Source: Petroclostridium xylanilyticum
Lineage (GTDB): Bacteria > Bacillota > Clostridia > SK-Y3
Direction of reading: 5' to 3'
Length of the DNA: 64,000 bases
NCBI RefSeq assembly: GCF_002252565.1
Contig: NZ_NPML01000007.1
Span: forward strand, 124,001-188,000
The notes beneath the pieces are model-generated. The model did not search any database, was not told the DNA's origin, and saw nothing but the letters and a program-made list of their open reading frames with translations. Positions 1-9,243 of the stretch are shown here, piece by piece. The translations under genes were made by a program, and so were the position numbers. The stretch's first letter is position 1; each line of letters begins with the position of its first letter.

Positions 1-1106
1 ATCAGACCTTTTCCAAGGTGTTTCACATAGGATTCCAGTACTTCTAAAAATTTATCATTTAACTCCTGGGCAGAAACATTTGACAGCACAATACTGTCAT
101 ACCGCTGCAATTCAGAAATCTCCAGCGGTACTGCTGTTGGCCGGACAACCGTAACCTCACTGTCCGTTTTATAAATTTTTATAAGTTCCCTCGCAGCTTC
201 ATCAGCCCCCTGAACCACCAATACCTTGGGAGTATCTTTCACATGGGTAAATTGGGAATATTCGTTGTTTTTTAAAACACCATCTATTTCAGGGTCGATA
301 ACGGCTTTATATACAATATTTCCACCTTTTACAGCCTTATCTTTAAATACAAATTTATTTTCCCCTTTTTGTATTTCTACCCTTTGTTCTGCAATGCGGT
401 AATTGTCTGCATACAGTTGTATTTTTGCATGAGTGCTTACATTACTATCTATCTTTACCAGTACATCAAAACTTTCATTTAAATGTATAAATTCAGGTAC
501 AGATACCTGCGATATCTGAACGTCTTCCATATCACCGTCTTCAATAGCAAGCACGTCCAGAGCAATATTCCCATCTTTTAAAATTTTCGCCTGCTGGACA
601 GCATCTCCAATATTTTGCTCACCATCGGTTATTAAAACGATCTGCTTTCTGGTACCGGTAGGCATAAGAGAATAGGCAAGCTTTAACCCTTCCTGTATAT
701 TGGAATAACCACTTTCGACTTTTACTTCAAAACCGTTAAAAACCGGCTTATCCGATACAGACTGTTCTACCACAGCTTGCATTCCAAAACTCACGATACC
801 AATCTTATCTTTTGGTCTTTTCCTCTCTATTGCTTTGTCAATAAATTCTTTAACAGTTTTTTCCGATTTTATAATACTATCCGAACGGTCAACAACAAAA
901 ATGGTTGTCGTTTCATCGGAAAAGCTTCTAACATGTACCCCTGCCAATACCATCGTAAGAAAAACCATAACCATTATCCTGGCCGATGTGATAATATTTC
1001 TTCGCCACCTTACAAGCTGCCGTACCTGCCGGTTTAAAAAAACGACCATTAAAATCCCAAGTGGTATAAAAAGCAACCACAAGGGCTGTATAAAACTAAT
1101 CCCCAT
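1..1106 (-). CDS. von Willebrand factor A domain membrane protein (partial, 3' end outside window)
   Basis: The reading frame starts at the ATG at 1106 and is still open at base 1, so the C-terminus is missing. About 368 residues are visible. Two hydrophobic stretches near the N-terminus (about residues 8-24 and 42-56) are followed by a vWA domain whose metal site reads DRSDS (residues 73-77, matching DxSxS). After it come a beta-rich region and a segment beginning VLVVQGAD that looks like the glutamine-amidotransferase-like fold found in this family. It overlaps the upstream vWA gene by 11 bases and is probably translationally coupled to it. It resembles BatA/BatB-like cell-surface proteins. 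The exact role is unknown. Confidence 0.8.
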   Translation of the reverse strand, partial: MGISFIQPLWLLFIPLGILMVVFLNRQVRQLVRWRRNIITSARIMVMVFLTMVLAGVHVRSFSDETTTIFVVDRSDSIIKSEKTVKEFIDKAIERKRPKDKIGIVSFGMQAVVEQSVSDKPVFNGFEVKVESGYSNIQEGLKLAYSLMPTGTRKQIVLITDGEQNIGDAVQQAKILKDGNIALDVLAIEDGDMEDVQISQVSVPEFIHLNESFDVLVKIDSNVSTHAKIQLYADNYRIAEQRVEIQKGENKFVFKDKAVKGGNIVYKAVIDPEIDGVLKNNEYSQFTHVKDTPKVLVVQGADEAARELIKIYKTDSEVTVVRPTAVPLEISELQRYDSIVLSNVSAQELNDKFLEVLESYVKHLGKGL

Positions 1107-2913
1107 AATTATACACCCACCATTCCAAACAAAGGGTAATCAATGCCAAAAGGGCAAACACCCACGTGAGGTTATATCCTGCTTCAAAAGTTCCTTTTTT
1201 AATTTCTTTATCCTTTTGAGCATTATCCAAACTATTTTTTTGAACTGTTAGACCCGATTCAGTAGAAGCAGGAAAGTTTACCGCAAAAAATTCATATGTC
1301 TTCTGCCCTGGCGATTTCTGCTCTATTGTATAAAATCCAATTTCATCCGTTTGCGTAAAGGGTACAGCCGGAAAAGGCGGTGCAATTTTTGTACTCTTTC
1401 CCGACGGGCTTATTATCCTGGCCTCTTCAACTTCAGGACTCATATTAAATACCGCATTCTCATAGGGCAGCAGGCTGCCTATTTCCTGGCTTCTGGAAGG
1501 AACAAGCCATTTAATAAAATTGTTCATCATAATGGGAAAAGCAGGCTTCAGAGGTATATCCGTATGATGAAGGTCAAATCCAACAACGACAATCCTCCTG
1601 CTCTCCTTTTGGCCTGCAATAATTGCAGCTTTATCTCCCATTTTTAATACAGTTTCTCCCCATTCCGGAACAACCATATCCCTCATCTCTGCTATTGCAA
1701 AATTATAGTCATTGATATGTGACATGAGGAGATGGGTTGATTTTTTAATGCTTGATACTTTTATATACCCATCCCTGGTTACTATATGTTTATTACCCGG
1801 TGGGGGATTAAACACTAAAACATTCCCATCAACAGGCAGCTTTTCAGGAAATAAACCATCATAAATATATAAATTGTATCCTTCCTTAATGTCAGCATTT
1901 TGTAGATTGGTTTTAAATAATTCCACACCGGGTATTAAAGATATTACTTTCTCTAAAAATACATTCTTTTCGGTTACCAGCAGTATCTTTTTATTTTTTT
2001 GAGGACTTACTACCGTCCTGGCTATATTATCAGCTTCAATATCATCTTTAGTATCTATTTTACAGGATAAAAGCGTAATAGCCGCAGAAATAGAATTCCA
2101 GTATATATCTTTTGTTTCTCCAGCATTTAAAGCAATATCCCGGGCATCAATAACTTTTTCATCCCCGTAAAGACTCAAAGAAATCTTTTTACTGTCTGAA
2201 GAGTAATTAGAAACTCTGGACAACACTACAATTTTATCGTTTTGCATGGTATATGACAACAGGGTGATGGCAGCATTATCATTCTTCCCTGCCACATCGA
2301 TAAACTCAACACCTTTATCCGCAACCGGATATTGATGATCCCCAAATAAAATAACCTGCGCATTCTTAGCTTCATTTACTATTGAATTTACAATACTTTT
2401 TGCGTCCTGATAGTTTGCAATTCCATTGGTAACCTTCATCTGTTTAATCTGATTAATCACTGTGCTCTTATCGCTGCTTTTATTGACTTCAATGGTAACG
2501 CTCGGCCCCAGGTTAATTACAGTAAAACGTGTGTCCGGTTTGCTATTTTCAATAAGCTTTACAGCCTTTCTCCGGGCAGCTTCAAAACGGCTGGGCAAAA
2601 CATCAGCAGCCTGCATGCTTGCAGAAGTATCAATGATAAGGACAAGATCGGTGGAAATATTGCTTTTTGCCATCATAAAAGGTTTGGCCAACGAGAATAC
2701 CAACAAGGATACTGCCAGCAATTGCAGCAGCATTAAAAGGTTATTTCTCAGCTTTTGCCAGGGTGCATTTGCTTCTATATCTTTTAAGGCCTGCTGCCAC
2801 AGCATGATGCTTGGAACAGGATAATCCTGGTGCTGCTGTTTTAGCAAATACAGCAACACAATTACAGGTAATAATATTAAAAATATAAATGCAAGTGGTA
2901 AATAGAAAGTCAT
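1096..2913 (-). CDS. BatA-like membrane protein with von Willebrand factor A domain
   Basis: A 605-residue protein with the BatA N-terminal layout: membrane segments at about 5-25 and 58-78, with a conserved-type cytoplasmic loop between them. A vWA domain follows, with metal site DTSAS (residues 95-99). A last membrane helix lies near 580-600. Members of this family are usually made with a MoxR AAA ATPase and a DUF58 protein and are thought to act in envelope protein assembly or stress. The gene overlaps the DUF58 gene by 4 bases upstream and the next vWA gene by 11 bases downstream, so the three form a tight operon. Confidence 0.85.
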   Translation of the reverse strand: MTFYLPLAFIFLILLPVIVLLYLLKQQHQDYPVPSIMLWQQALKDIEANAPWQKLRNNLLMLLQLLAVSLLVFSLAKPFMMAKSNISTDLVLIIDTSASMQAADVLPSRFEAARRKAVKLIENSKPDTRFTVINLGPSVTIEVNKSSDKSTVINQIKQMKVTNGIANYQDAKSIVNSIVNEAKNAQVILFGDHQYPVADKGVEFIDVAGKNDNAAITLLSYTMQNDKIVVLSRVSNYSSDSKKISLSLYGDEKVIDARDIALNAGETKDIYWNSISAAITLLSCKIDTKDDIEADNIARTVVSPQKNKKILLVTEKNVFLEKVISLIPGVELFKTNLQNADIKEGYNLYIYDGLFPEKLPVDGNVLVFNPPPGNKHIVTRDGYIKVSSIKKSTHLLMSHINDYNFAIAEMRDMVVPEWGETVLKMGDKAAIIAGQKESRRIVVVGFDLHHTDIPLKPAFPIMMNNFIKWLVPSRSQEIGSLLPYENAVFNMSPEVEEARIISPSGKSTKIAPPFPAVPFTQTDEIGFYTIEQKSPGQKTYEFFAVNFPASTESGLTVQKNSLDNAQKDKEIKKGTFEAGYNLTWVFALLALITLCLEWWVYNYGD

Positions 2914-3782
2914 TGCTTCTCTCCTATAGTCATTTTTACCATATTTTCCATACTTAAATCTGAACTTAGACGAATATACGTTATTCCCCGTTTAAAACAG
3001 AACTTTTTGATATCTCCGGTAAAGTCCTCCAAAGCCTTTTGATAAGCCTTGAGCAGGCTGTGAGTAACTGTGATATCCTTGGTTTCACCGGTCTCAACAT
3101 CTATCAGCCTTACACTTCCTCCGACAGATGGAGCAATTTCTTCCGGGGATAGCATATGACACAATATAATGTCCTGTTTCTTATATTGTAAATATTTTAA
3201 CGCTTCTTTCAAACCGTCAAAGGAAAAAAAATCAGAAATAATAATCGAAATTCCTGCTCCTCCGCCATCAAATTCCCTGATTGCCTTATTCAAGGTTGTT
3301 CCCCCCGTAAAAGGCAAGTCCTGGAGATAGTTGAGCACCTGCCAAAAACCCGCTTTCCCATGGATGGACTTCCTGGAGGAGGTTATCTGTTCATTTACTG
3401 CTAAAATTGAAACTTTATCAAAATTTGCCAGCCCTATATATGCAATAGCTGCCGCCAGTCTTTTTGCCTGTATGCCCTTGTGGGGAGTGCCCCAATTCAT
3501 GGAAGCACTGGTATCAATAAAGATATTAATCCTTGCTTCCCGTTCCTCCATAAAAAGCTTTATAAATAACTTATCGAACCTTCCATAAGCATTCCAATCT
3601 ATTCTCCGGAAATCATCCCCGCTGGAATATTCCCTATAGTCGGAAAATTCTACCGAACTTCCCTTGCTTCTGGATTTTCTGTTACCGCTTCCATTCGTGC
3701 TCATTAAGACTCTGGAGTTTATTTTTAGCTGTTCAATTTTTCTAAGAAATTCACTATCAAAAATATTATTCACCTTTTCCAT
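2910..3782 (-). CDS. DUF58 domain-containing protein (vWA-like)
   Basis: A 290-residue soluble protein carrying the DUF58 signature: SSGDDFRRIDWNAYGR around residues 53-68, followed by a vWA-type metal site DTSAS (90-94). A ribosome binding site AAGGTGATGG precedes the ATG. In most genomes DUF58 genes sit directly behind a moxR AAA ATPase gene. Here the upstream neighbour is asd with a terminator in between, so this is the first gene of a three-gene operon and its MoxR partner, if any, is elsewhere. The biochemical function is not established. Confidence 0.9.
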   Translation of the reverse strand: MEKVNNIFDSEFLRKIEQLKINSRVLMSTNGSGNRKSRSKGSSVEFSDYREYSSGDDFRRIDWNAYGRFDKLFIKLFMEEREARINIFIDTSASMNWGTPHKGIQAKRLAAAIAYIGLANFDKVSILAVNEQITSSRKSIHGKAGFWQVLNYLQDLPFTGGTTLNKAIREFDGGGAGISIIISDFFSFDGLKEALKYLQYKKQDIILCHMLSPEEIAPSVGGSVRLIDVETGETKDITVTHSLLKAYQKALEDFTGDIKKFCFKRGITYIRLSSDLSMENMVKMTIGEKQ

Positions 3783-3852
3783 CCCATCACCTTTTTAATA
3801 TTTAACAGAAAATTAGACTGCTATAAAAGAATTTTTGTTCCACAATTTTAGT

Positions 3853-3892
3853 AAAATAAAAAAGATGCACGGTTAAACAAACCGGTGCATCT
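3853..3892 (-). terminator. Rho-independent terminator after asd
   Basis: On the minus strand an AGATGCACCGGTT stem pairs with AACCGTGCATCT (one bulge, short loop) and is followed by a U-rich tract. It separates asd from the DUF58/vWA operon. Confidence 0.8.
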
Positions 3893-3925
3893 ATGACTAT
3901 AATACAATATTCACAACGTTTACCA

Positions 3926-5017
3926 CTAATTTTGCTTCGAAACAAGATACCCTTCAGCTTTTAATAATTCTGCGATAAGAACCGCACCTCCTGCAGCTCC
4001 ACGGAGGGTGTTGTGTGAAAGGCATACAAACTTATAATGGTACAGGTTATCTTCTCTCAACCTTCCTACCGTTATGCCCATGCCGTTTTCATAATCTCTG
4101 TCCAGTTTTGTCTGAGGCCTGTTATCTTCCTGCATATATTTAAGAAATTGTTTTGGTGCACTGGGCAGGCCAAGGATTTGCGGCTTGCCTTGGTAATTTT
4201 CCCAAAGCTTCAGAATTTCATCTTTTGAAGGTTTGTTTGCAAAATTAACAAATACTGTAGCCATGTGTCCATCTGATACAGGCACGCGGATACACTGTGC
4301 CGATATTACAGGTTCCTTTGCATTTACAATTTCATCCTTTTCAATCCTACCCCATATTTTTAACGGTTCATTTTCGCTTTTTTCTTCTTCTCCCTTTATA
4401 AACGGGATGACATTGTCAATAATTTCCGGCCAGTCTTTAAAGGTCTTTCCCGCCCCCGATATTGCCTGGTAGGTAGATACCACGATTTGTTTGGGCATAA
4501 ATTCCATTAACGCATGGATAGCAGGAACATAGCTTTGAATTGAACAGTTAGGCTTAACTGCAATAAAGCCATTTTTGGTTCCCAGACGCTTTCTTTGTTT
4601 GCTTATAATGTCCAGATGATGATGGTTTACCTCGGGAATCACCATGGGAACATCCGGTGTTGCACGGTGAGCCGAGTTATTGGATACTACAGGCGTCTCA
4701 GCTTTTGCATACGCTTCCTCCAGCTGCTTTGCAGCATTTTTATCCATGTCAACAGCGCAAAACACAAAATCAACCTGTCCGCTGATTTTATCGACATCCA
4801 TGGCGTTTTCTACTATTAATCCGCCTATCTTTTCCGGCACGGGGATGCTTTGAGTCCATCTTTCCTTTACCGCATCCAGGTAGGTTTTCCCTGCCGACCT
4901 TTCACTGGCCGCAATACATGCCACTTCAAACCAGGGATGATCGTGCAGAAGTGAAACAAAACGCTGCCCCACCATTCCCGTGCCTCCAATAATTCCTACC
5001 TTTAACTTTTTATCCAT
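3926..5017 (-). CDS. asd: aspartate-semialdehyde dehydrogenase
   Basis: Predicted to reduce aspartyl phosphate to aspartate semialdehyde, the branch point to lysine/diaminopimelate, threonine and methionine. The protein is 363 residues from the chosen ATG and begins with an NADP-binding GGTGMVGQ loop. The catalytic cysteine is in KPNCSIQ (Cys158), and a conserved SDGHMA segment lies near 245. Sequence style and length match the archaeal/fungal-type branch rather than the E. coli type. An in-frame start 72 bases upstream is possible, but the ATG at 5017 is preceded by AAAGGGTGATC and begins directly with the dinucleotide fold. It has its own promoter and terminator. Confidence 0.93.
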   Translation of the reverse strand: MDKKLKVGIIGGTGMVGQRFVSLLHDHPWFEVACIAASERSAGKTYLDAVKERWTQSIPVPEKIGGLIVENAMDVDKISGQVDFVFCAVDMDKNAAKQLEEAYAKAETPVVSNNSAHRATPDVPMVIPEVNHHHLDIISKQRKRLGTKNGFIAVKPNCSIQSYVPAIHALMEFMPKQIVVSTYQAISGAGKTFKDWPEIIDNVIPFIKGEEEKSENEPLKIWGRIEKDEIVNAKEPVISAQCIRVPVSDGHMATVFVNFANKPSKDEILKLWENYQGKPQILGLPSAPKQFLKYMQEDNRPQTKLDRDYENGMGITVGRLREDNLYHYKFVCLSHNTLRGAAGGAVLIAELLKAEGYLVSKQN

Positions 5018-5107
5018 AAAGATCACCCTTTCCTTAATTTCCTGTTCAGTGAATACATACACAATGATTTGTACGTGCCCCAAGGACATATGTTCATATA
5101 CTGTGTA

Positions 5108-5136
5108 ATTTTAGCACATCCTGTGACAAAATACAA
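5108..5136 (-). promoter_or_regulatory. sigma-A type promoter for asd
   Basis: On the minus strand, TTGTAT (5131-5136), 17 bases, then TAAAAT (5108-5113) with a TGC extension before the -10. It lies about 90 bases before the asd start. Confidence 0.55.
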
Positions 5137-5235
5137 GTATAAGATTGAAAATTCTAATACTATTCAATATAAATCTGCACTTAATATATTATGGAATGTT
5201 GCAGCCGGAAAATCACGTGGCAAAGGTGCGCAATT

Positions 5236-5267
5236 AATGTGCTAATCTTGCCCGAAATTAGCACATT
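5236..5267. terminator. hairpin downstream of mnmA, possible terminator
   Basis: A perfect 11-bp inverted repeat (AATGTGCTAAT / ATTAGCACATT) with a 10-base loop. The T-rich side is on the plus strand, so on the mnmA transcript it is a hairpin without a good U tract. It may still end or stabilise the message. Confidence 0.45.
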
Positions 5268-5283
5268 TTATTTCGCATTATTA

Positions 5284-6378
5284 TCATTTCTCAACTGCCT
5301 TGTCTATCGTTCCTCCACCCACTAAAACATCACCGTCATAAAACACAACCGCCTGTCCTGGGGTAACAGCCCTCTGGGGAGTTTTAAATTTTACTAATAC
5401 TTTGTCATCTTGATAAGGACTGATAGTAGCTTCTGCTTCTTTTGCAGAGTAACGGATCTTTGCAGTTACTTCCAAGTCCTTTTCCAGTCTATCGAAGGGA
5501 ATAAAATTAGGTTGGATAGCCACAAGAGCATCGCTGTATTCCTGCCCGGATTCTCCTAATACTACTTTATTATCCTTTGCATCAATGGCAATAACGTACA
5601 TGGGCTTTCCAAAAGCAATGCCCAATCCTTTCCGCTGTCCGACAGTATAATGGATAATTCCTTTATGCTCTCCTAAAATATTCCCTTCAGTATCGACGAA
5701 GAAACCTTTTCTTCCCGCATTTCCCGTTCTCTCTTCAATAAACCGGGCATAATTATTATCTTCAACAAAGCAAATTTCCTGGCTGTCAGGCTTGGCAGCA
5801 ACAGTTAACCCCAGTTTTCTGGCTATTTCTCTTGTCTGCTCTTTCGTATAATTTCCTAACGGCATGAGGATATGCTTTAATTGGTCCTGGGTAAGGTTAT
5901 ACAAAGCATATGTCTGGTCCTTTGCAGCTGTCACTGATTTTTTCAGTAAATACCTGCTCAACTCCCCATCATATACTACCCTGGCGTAATGTCCTGTCGC
6001 TACATATTCCACCCCCATTGCCACTGCTTTTTTAAGCAGCGCATCAAATTTGACAAATTTATTACATGCAATGCAGGGATTGGGCGTCCTGCCCTTTTGA
6101 TATTCGTCTACAAAATAATCTATAACCGTTTTTTCAAAAATTTCTTGAAAGTTCATTACATAGTAGGGAATTCCCAATTGGTTAGCCACACGCCGGGCAT
6201 CGTCTACGGCAGACAATGAACAACATCCGCCTTCCCTGATTTTATCCTGTCCTAAGGATTCGGGCCAGATTTTCATGGTAACACCTATTACATCATACCC
6301 CTGTTCAAGCAAAAGAGCGGCAGCTACAGAACTATCCACACCGCCGCTCATGCCTATAATTACCTTTTCTTTTGTCAT
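5284..6378 (-). CDS. mnmA: tRNA-specific 2-thiouridylase MnmA
   Basis: Predicted to transfer sulfur to U34 of tRNA Lys, Glu and Gln, using ATP activation and sulfur relayed from a cysteine desulfurase. The 364-residue protein has the PP-loop SGGVDSS (residues 11-17), the nucleophile in TPNPCIAC (Cys100) and the second catalytic cysteine in QEICFV (Cys200). The ribosome binding site AAAGGTGATC matches that of asd. It lies just downstream of nifS and nifU, which fits their role as sulfur donors. Confidence 0.95.
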   Translation of the reverse strand: MTKEKVIIGMSGGVDSSVAAALLLEQGYDVIGVTMKIWPESLGQDKIREGGCCSLSAVDDARRVANQLGIPYYVMNFQEIFEKTVIDYFVDEYQKGRTPNPCIACNKFVKFDALLKKAVAMGVEYVATGHYARVVYDGELSRYLLKKSVTAAKDQTYALYNLTQDQLKHILMPLGNYTKEQTREIARKLGLTVAAKPDSQEICFVEDNNYARFIEERTGNAGRKGFFVDTEGNILGEHKGIIHYTVGQRKGLGIAFGKPMYVIAIDAKDNKVVLGESGQEYSDALVAIQPNFIPFDRLEKDLEVTAKIRYSAKEAEATISPYQDDKVLVKFKTPQRAVTPGQAVVFYDGDVLVGGGTIDKAVEK

Positions 6379-6405
6379 TTGATCACCTTTTATACATAAA
6401 AAATA

Positions 6406-6476
6406 GTTCTTGGTTCGTGGTTCATGGTTGGTGGTAAAAGATTTATTCTACCAACCATGAACTACGAACTACGAAC
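6406..6476. repeat. heptamer-repeat hairpin between nifU and mnmA
   Basis: The left arm reads as consecutive 7-nt units GTTCTTG, GTTCGTG, GTTCATG, GTTGGTG (6406-6433). The right arm (6448-6476) is its imperfect reverse complement, giving a ~29-bp stem with a 13-base loop. Confidence 0.85.
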
Positions 6477-6526
6477 GATTTTTATAATCATCTGCATATG
6501 CTGCAACTTGCAATTAGTTTAATCTT

Positions 6527-6964
6527 TTATGCTTCTTCATGGTCTGCATGACATCCCTCGCAGCAGCCATTGCAAATTTCTTCTGCTTTTTCTTCAAGTC
6601 CCTGTCTTTTATAATAATCTTGAATAGCAGATTTTATTGCTTCTTCTGCAAGATTTGAACAGTGCATTTTCGCCGGCGGCAGGCCGTCCAATGCATCTGC
6701 AACAGCTTTATTGGTTATTTTCAAGGCTTCCTCAATTGTTTTTCCTTTTACCATCTCGGTTGCCATACTGCTAGTAGCCACAGCAGCGCCGCAGCCAAAG
6801 GTTTTAAATTTTACATCGGTGATAACACCATTGTCAATTTTCAAATACATCTTCATGATGTCGCCACACTTTGGATTGCCTACCTGTCCGACGGCATCGG
6901 CATTTTCAATCTCTCCCACATTTCTTGGATTAGAAAAATGATCCATAACTTTTTCACTATACAT
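6527..6964 (-). CDS. nifU: Fe-S cluster assembly scaffold NifU/IscU
   Basis: Scaffold on which NifS-derived sulfur and iron are assembled into a cluster. Of its 145 residues, the first ~125 are the IscU fold with the three ligand cysteines in PKCGD (Cys33), FGCGA (Cys58) and MHCSN (Cys102). The C-terminus adds a short tail with four more cysteines (131, 134, 135, 138) and an acidic, histidine-containing end, a variant seen in clostridial NifU-like proteins. The start overlaps the nifS stop by 8 bases, so the two are coupled. Confidence 0.95.
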   Translation of the reverse strand: MYSEKVMDHFSNPRNVGEIENADAVGQVGNPKCGDIMKMYLKIDNGVITDVKFKTFGCGAAVATSSMATEMVKGKTIEEALKITNKAVADALDGLPPAKMHCSNLAEEAIKSAIQDYYKRQGLEEKAEEICNGCCEGCHADHEEA

Positions 6965-8144
6965 TCTTTACCCCTCTTTTCACTTCTTCATATAACGGAG
7001 ACATTTCGCGCAGTCTCTCTACGATAGGAGGCAGCACCTCCATGATATACTCCACATCTTCTTGAGTATTTTCATCCCCGAAGGTCAATCTTAATGATCC
7101 GTGCGCAATCTCATGGGGCAACCCGATGGCAAGCAGCACGTGAGATGGATCAAGAGAACCCGAGGTACATGCGGAACCACTGGAAGCAGCAATTCCTTTC
7201 ATATCCAGCATTAGCAGCAGTGATTCACCTTCTATAAATTCAAAGGAAAAATTGGCATTTCCCGGCAAGCGCTGGGTAGGATGCCCATTTAACCTTGCAT
7301 AAGGTATCTTTTCTAAAACTTCTTTTACCAGCCTATCCCTTAGTGTTCTAAGTTTATGATTATAAGCCTCAATATTCTTTGTAGCCAGCTCAATGGCATG
7401 GCCCAGCCCAACAATACCTGCAACATTTTCCGTTCCTGCTCTTCTTCCTCTTTCCTGCGCACCGCCCTGCATAAAGGTATGCATTTTCACACCTTTTCTG
7501 ACATAGAGAGCACCAATTCCTTTTGGTCCGTAAAACTTATGTGCAGACAGAGAAAGCATATCAATATTGTACTCATTTACATCAATAGGTATATTGCCTA
7601 TTGCTTGTACAGCATCGGTGTGAAAATAAACACCTTTCTCCCTCGCAATTCTGCCTATCTCCGCAATAGGTTGAATTGTACCAATTTCATTGTTCGCAAA
7701 CATAATGGTGATAAGTATTGTCTTATCGGTAATAGCTTCTCGTAATCGTTCTAACGAAACCATTCCATATTCATCTACAGGAAGATAGGTAACCTCAAAA
7801 CCTTCCTTCTCTAAGTACTGACATGTGTGAAGAACCGCATGGTGTTCAATTGCCGTGGTAATGATGTGGTTGCCTTTATTTCTATTGGCAAAGGCAACAC
7901 CTTTTATTGCCCAGTTGTCAGCCTCGGTTCCCGAAGCTGTAAAAAATATTTCCCTGGCCTCACAATTCAATGCTTTCGCTACTTTTTCACGGGCTTCTTC
8001 AATCGCTTTCTTGCTTTCTCTTCCCAAAGAATATATACTGGATGCATTTCCGAATTTTTCTGTAAAATAAGGAATCATTGCCTGCAATACTTCATCTTTT
8101 ACATATGTGGTGGCAGAATGGTCTAAATATACAAACTTATCCAT
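6957..8144 (-). CDS. nifS: cysteine desulfurase NifS
   Basis: PLP enzyme predicted to release sulfur from cysteine as a persulfide for cluster assembly and tRNA thiolation. The 395-residue protein has the PLP lysine in SAHKFYG (Lys203), the EHHAVL histidine region (about 100-105) and the catalytic cysteine in [10 protein letters not shown] (Cys326). It starts after a GGAGGAG site. A promoter and a dyad operator candidate lie just upstream, directly after the Rrf2 regulator gene. The group order iscR-like, nifS, nifU, mnmA is the standard Firmicutes arrangement. Confidence 0.96.
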   Translation of the reverse strand: MDKFVYLDHSATTYVKDEVLQAMIPYFTEKFGNASSIYSLGRESKKAIEEAREKVAKALNCEAREIFFTASGTEADNWAIKGVAFANRNKGNHIITTAIEHHAVLHTCQYLEKEGFEVTYLPVDEYGMVSLERLREAITDKTILITIMFANNEIGTIQPIAEIGRIAREKGVYFHTDAVQAIGNIPIDVNEYNIDMLSLSAHKFYGPKGIGALYVRKGVKMHTFMQGGAQERGRRAGTENVAGIVGLGHAIELATKNIEAYNHKLRTLRDRLVKEVLEKIPYARLNGHPTQRLPGNANFSFEFIEGESLLLMLDMKGIAASSGSACTSGSLDPSHVLLAIGLPHEIAHGSLRLTFGDENTQEDVEYIMEVLPPIVERLREMSPLYEEVKRGVKNV

Positions 8145-8167
8145 AATATCGAACTCCTCCAGAAGTC

Positions 8168-8187
8168 AAATATGACTAGTACTATTT
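8168..8187. promoter_or_regulatory. candidate Rrf2/IscR operator in the nifS leader
   Basis: A 20-base dyad centred on ACTAGT: AAATA on the left pairs with TATTT on the right, 8 of 10 positions symmetric. It lies between the nifS -10 element and the nifS ribosome binding site, where a bound repressor would block transcription. The assignment to the adjacent regulator is an inference. Confidence 0.45.
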
Positions 8188-8222
8188 ATGTTTAATAATC
8201 CACAGCTAAAATAATACTGAAT

Positions 8223-8251
8223 ATTATATACCACTTTCTCCTTCTTCACAA
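8223..8251 (-). promoter_or_regulatory. sigma-A promoter for nifS-nifU-mnmA
   Basis: TTGTGA (8246-8251), 17 bases, TATAAT (8223-8228) on the minus strand, in the 125-base gap after the Rrf2 regulator gene. Confidence 0.65.
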
Positions 8252-8269
8252 CCGCAAATAATTTAACAA

Positions 8270-8719
8270 CTAAATATAATACATATAACCATTATTGCTA
8301 TTCATTGATTTATAATCATCAATGAGATCTTGAAGAGTGATAGAGTCAACAACCTGATTTATACTATCACGAACCTTGGCCCAAATTTTTTGAGTTACAC
8401 ACTTTGACGAGTTTGCACATTCTATCGGTTCATCTTCAATCACACAATCTACCGGGGCCAGCGACCCTTCCAGGGCTCGCAGTATCGCACCCACAGTAAT
8501 CTGGGATGGTTCTTGTGCTAAAGTGTATCCCCCCTGTGCACCCCTGACGCTTTTGACCAAGCCTGCTTTTCGCAAAGTCGCTATCAATTGCTCCAGATAG
8601 TGTTCTGAGATATCCTGACGCTCAGCTATGTTTTTTAATGCGATGTGTCCCTCTGCAGAATGTATCGCTAAATCAAGCATTGCCTTAACTCCATATCTTC
8701 CTTTAGTAGACAGCCTCAT
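8270..8719 (-). CDS. iscR: Rrf2-family transcriptional regulator, IscR-like
   Basis: A 149-residue winged-helix regulator that starts with the typical MRLSTKGRYGVKAM. The recognition-helix region is about 36-55. Three cysteines (92, 101, 107) sit in the spacing used by Fe-S-binding Rrf2 proteins, so it probably senses Fe-S status; a CymR-type cysteine regulator would normally lack them. It starts after GAGGGGTGATATAA. Position directly upstream of nifS and nifU points to control of that operon, and probably of itself. Confidence 0.88.
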   Translation of the reverse strand: MRLSTKGRYGVKAMLDLAIHSAEGHIALKNIAERQDISEHYLEQLIATLRKAGLVKSVRGAQGGYTLAQEPSQITVGAILRALEGSLAPVDCVIEDEPIECANSSKCVTQKIWAKVRDSINQVVDSITLQDLIDDYKSMNSNNGYMYYI

Positions 8720-8766
8720 TTATATCACCCCTCAAATTCCTACTTTTGCACTTGGATTTCAATTAA

Positions 8767-8795
8767 AGATTAGCATTTCCGAGTGATTTTGTCAA
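8767..8795 (-). promoter_or_regulatory. sigma-A promoter for the Rrf2 regulator
   Basis: TTGACA (8790-8795), 17-base spacer, TAATCT (8767-8772) on the minus strand, about 48 bases before the regulator's ATG. Confidence 0.65.
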
Positions 8796-8847
8796 TATTA
8801 AAATATAATTTTTATAAAAAATTTATTGCTGCTATCATAAATGCCTT

Positions 8848-9144
8848 TTAGAAAAGCGGACTATAAACTTTTCGTTTTAAGATAGTATCAATTTCTTCTA
8901 TAGTCTTATTCGTAGCATTGATAAGCAATACGCCGTAGCTTCTGTCAATATTTCCAAAACCTAACGTGTGGGAAGCCAGATTAGGCATATTATTATTTTT
9001 AATATAGGATGTTTCAAGTCCATTTCCGGTATAAACTACAGCATCAATAGGATAATTATATTCTCCAAAAGTGACAACATCATATCCTCTCTCCCTTAAT
9101 TTATCCTTAACACTTTCTAATCCCCGCTGAACTGCTACAACCAT
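8848..9144 (-). CDS. UPF0180 family protein (YkuS-like)
   Basis: A 98-residue protein recognised as UPF0180 by its overall pattern: an N-terminal helix ending in LRERGYDVV, a central hydrophobic strand with AVVYTGNG, and a C-terminal INATNKTIEEI segment where YkuS has an INANGMT-like stretch. It starts after a strong CAGGAGGTG site. No function is established for the family. It is monocistronic or paired with the ATPase gene upstream. Confidence 0.75.
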   Translation of the reverse strand: MVVAVQRGLESVKDKLRERGYDVVTFGEYNYPIDAVVYTGNGLETSYIKNNNMPNLASHTLGFGNIDRSYGVLLINATNKTIEEIDTILKRKVYSPLF

Positions 9145-9205
9145 AAAAACACCTCCTGGAAATTATTATTTACAAGAGGTGTTGTGGCTATTCAATGAAT
9201 CATTA

Positions 9206-9227
9206 GTTCGGAGCTCGGATTTCGGTG
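9206..9227. repeat. heptamer repeat tract
   Basis: Three consecutive 7-nt units GTTCGGA, GCTCGGA, TTTCGGT between the UPF0180 gene and the ATPase gene. The first two recur in reverse complement at 33770-33787. Confidence 0.7.
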
Positions 9228-9243
9228 AAATTTTTAGATAAAT

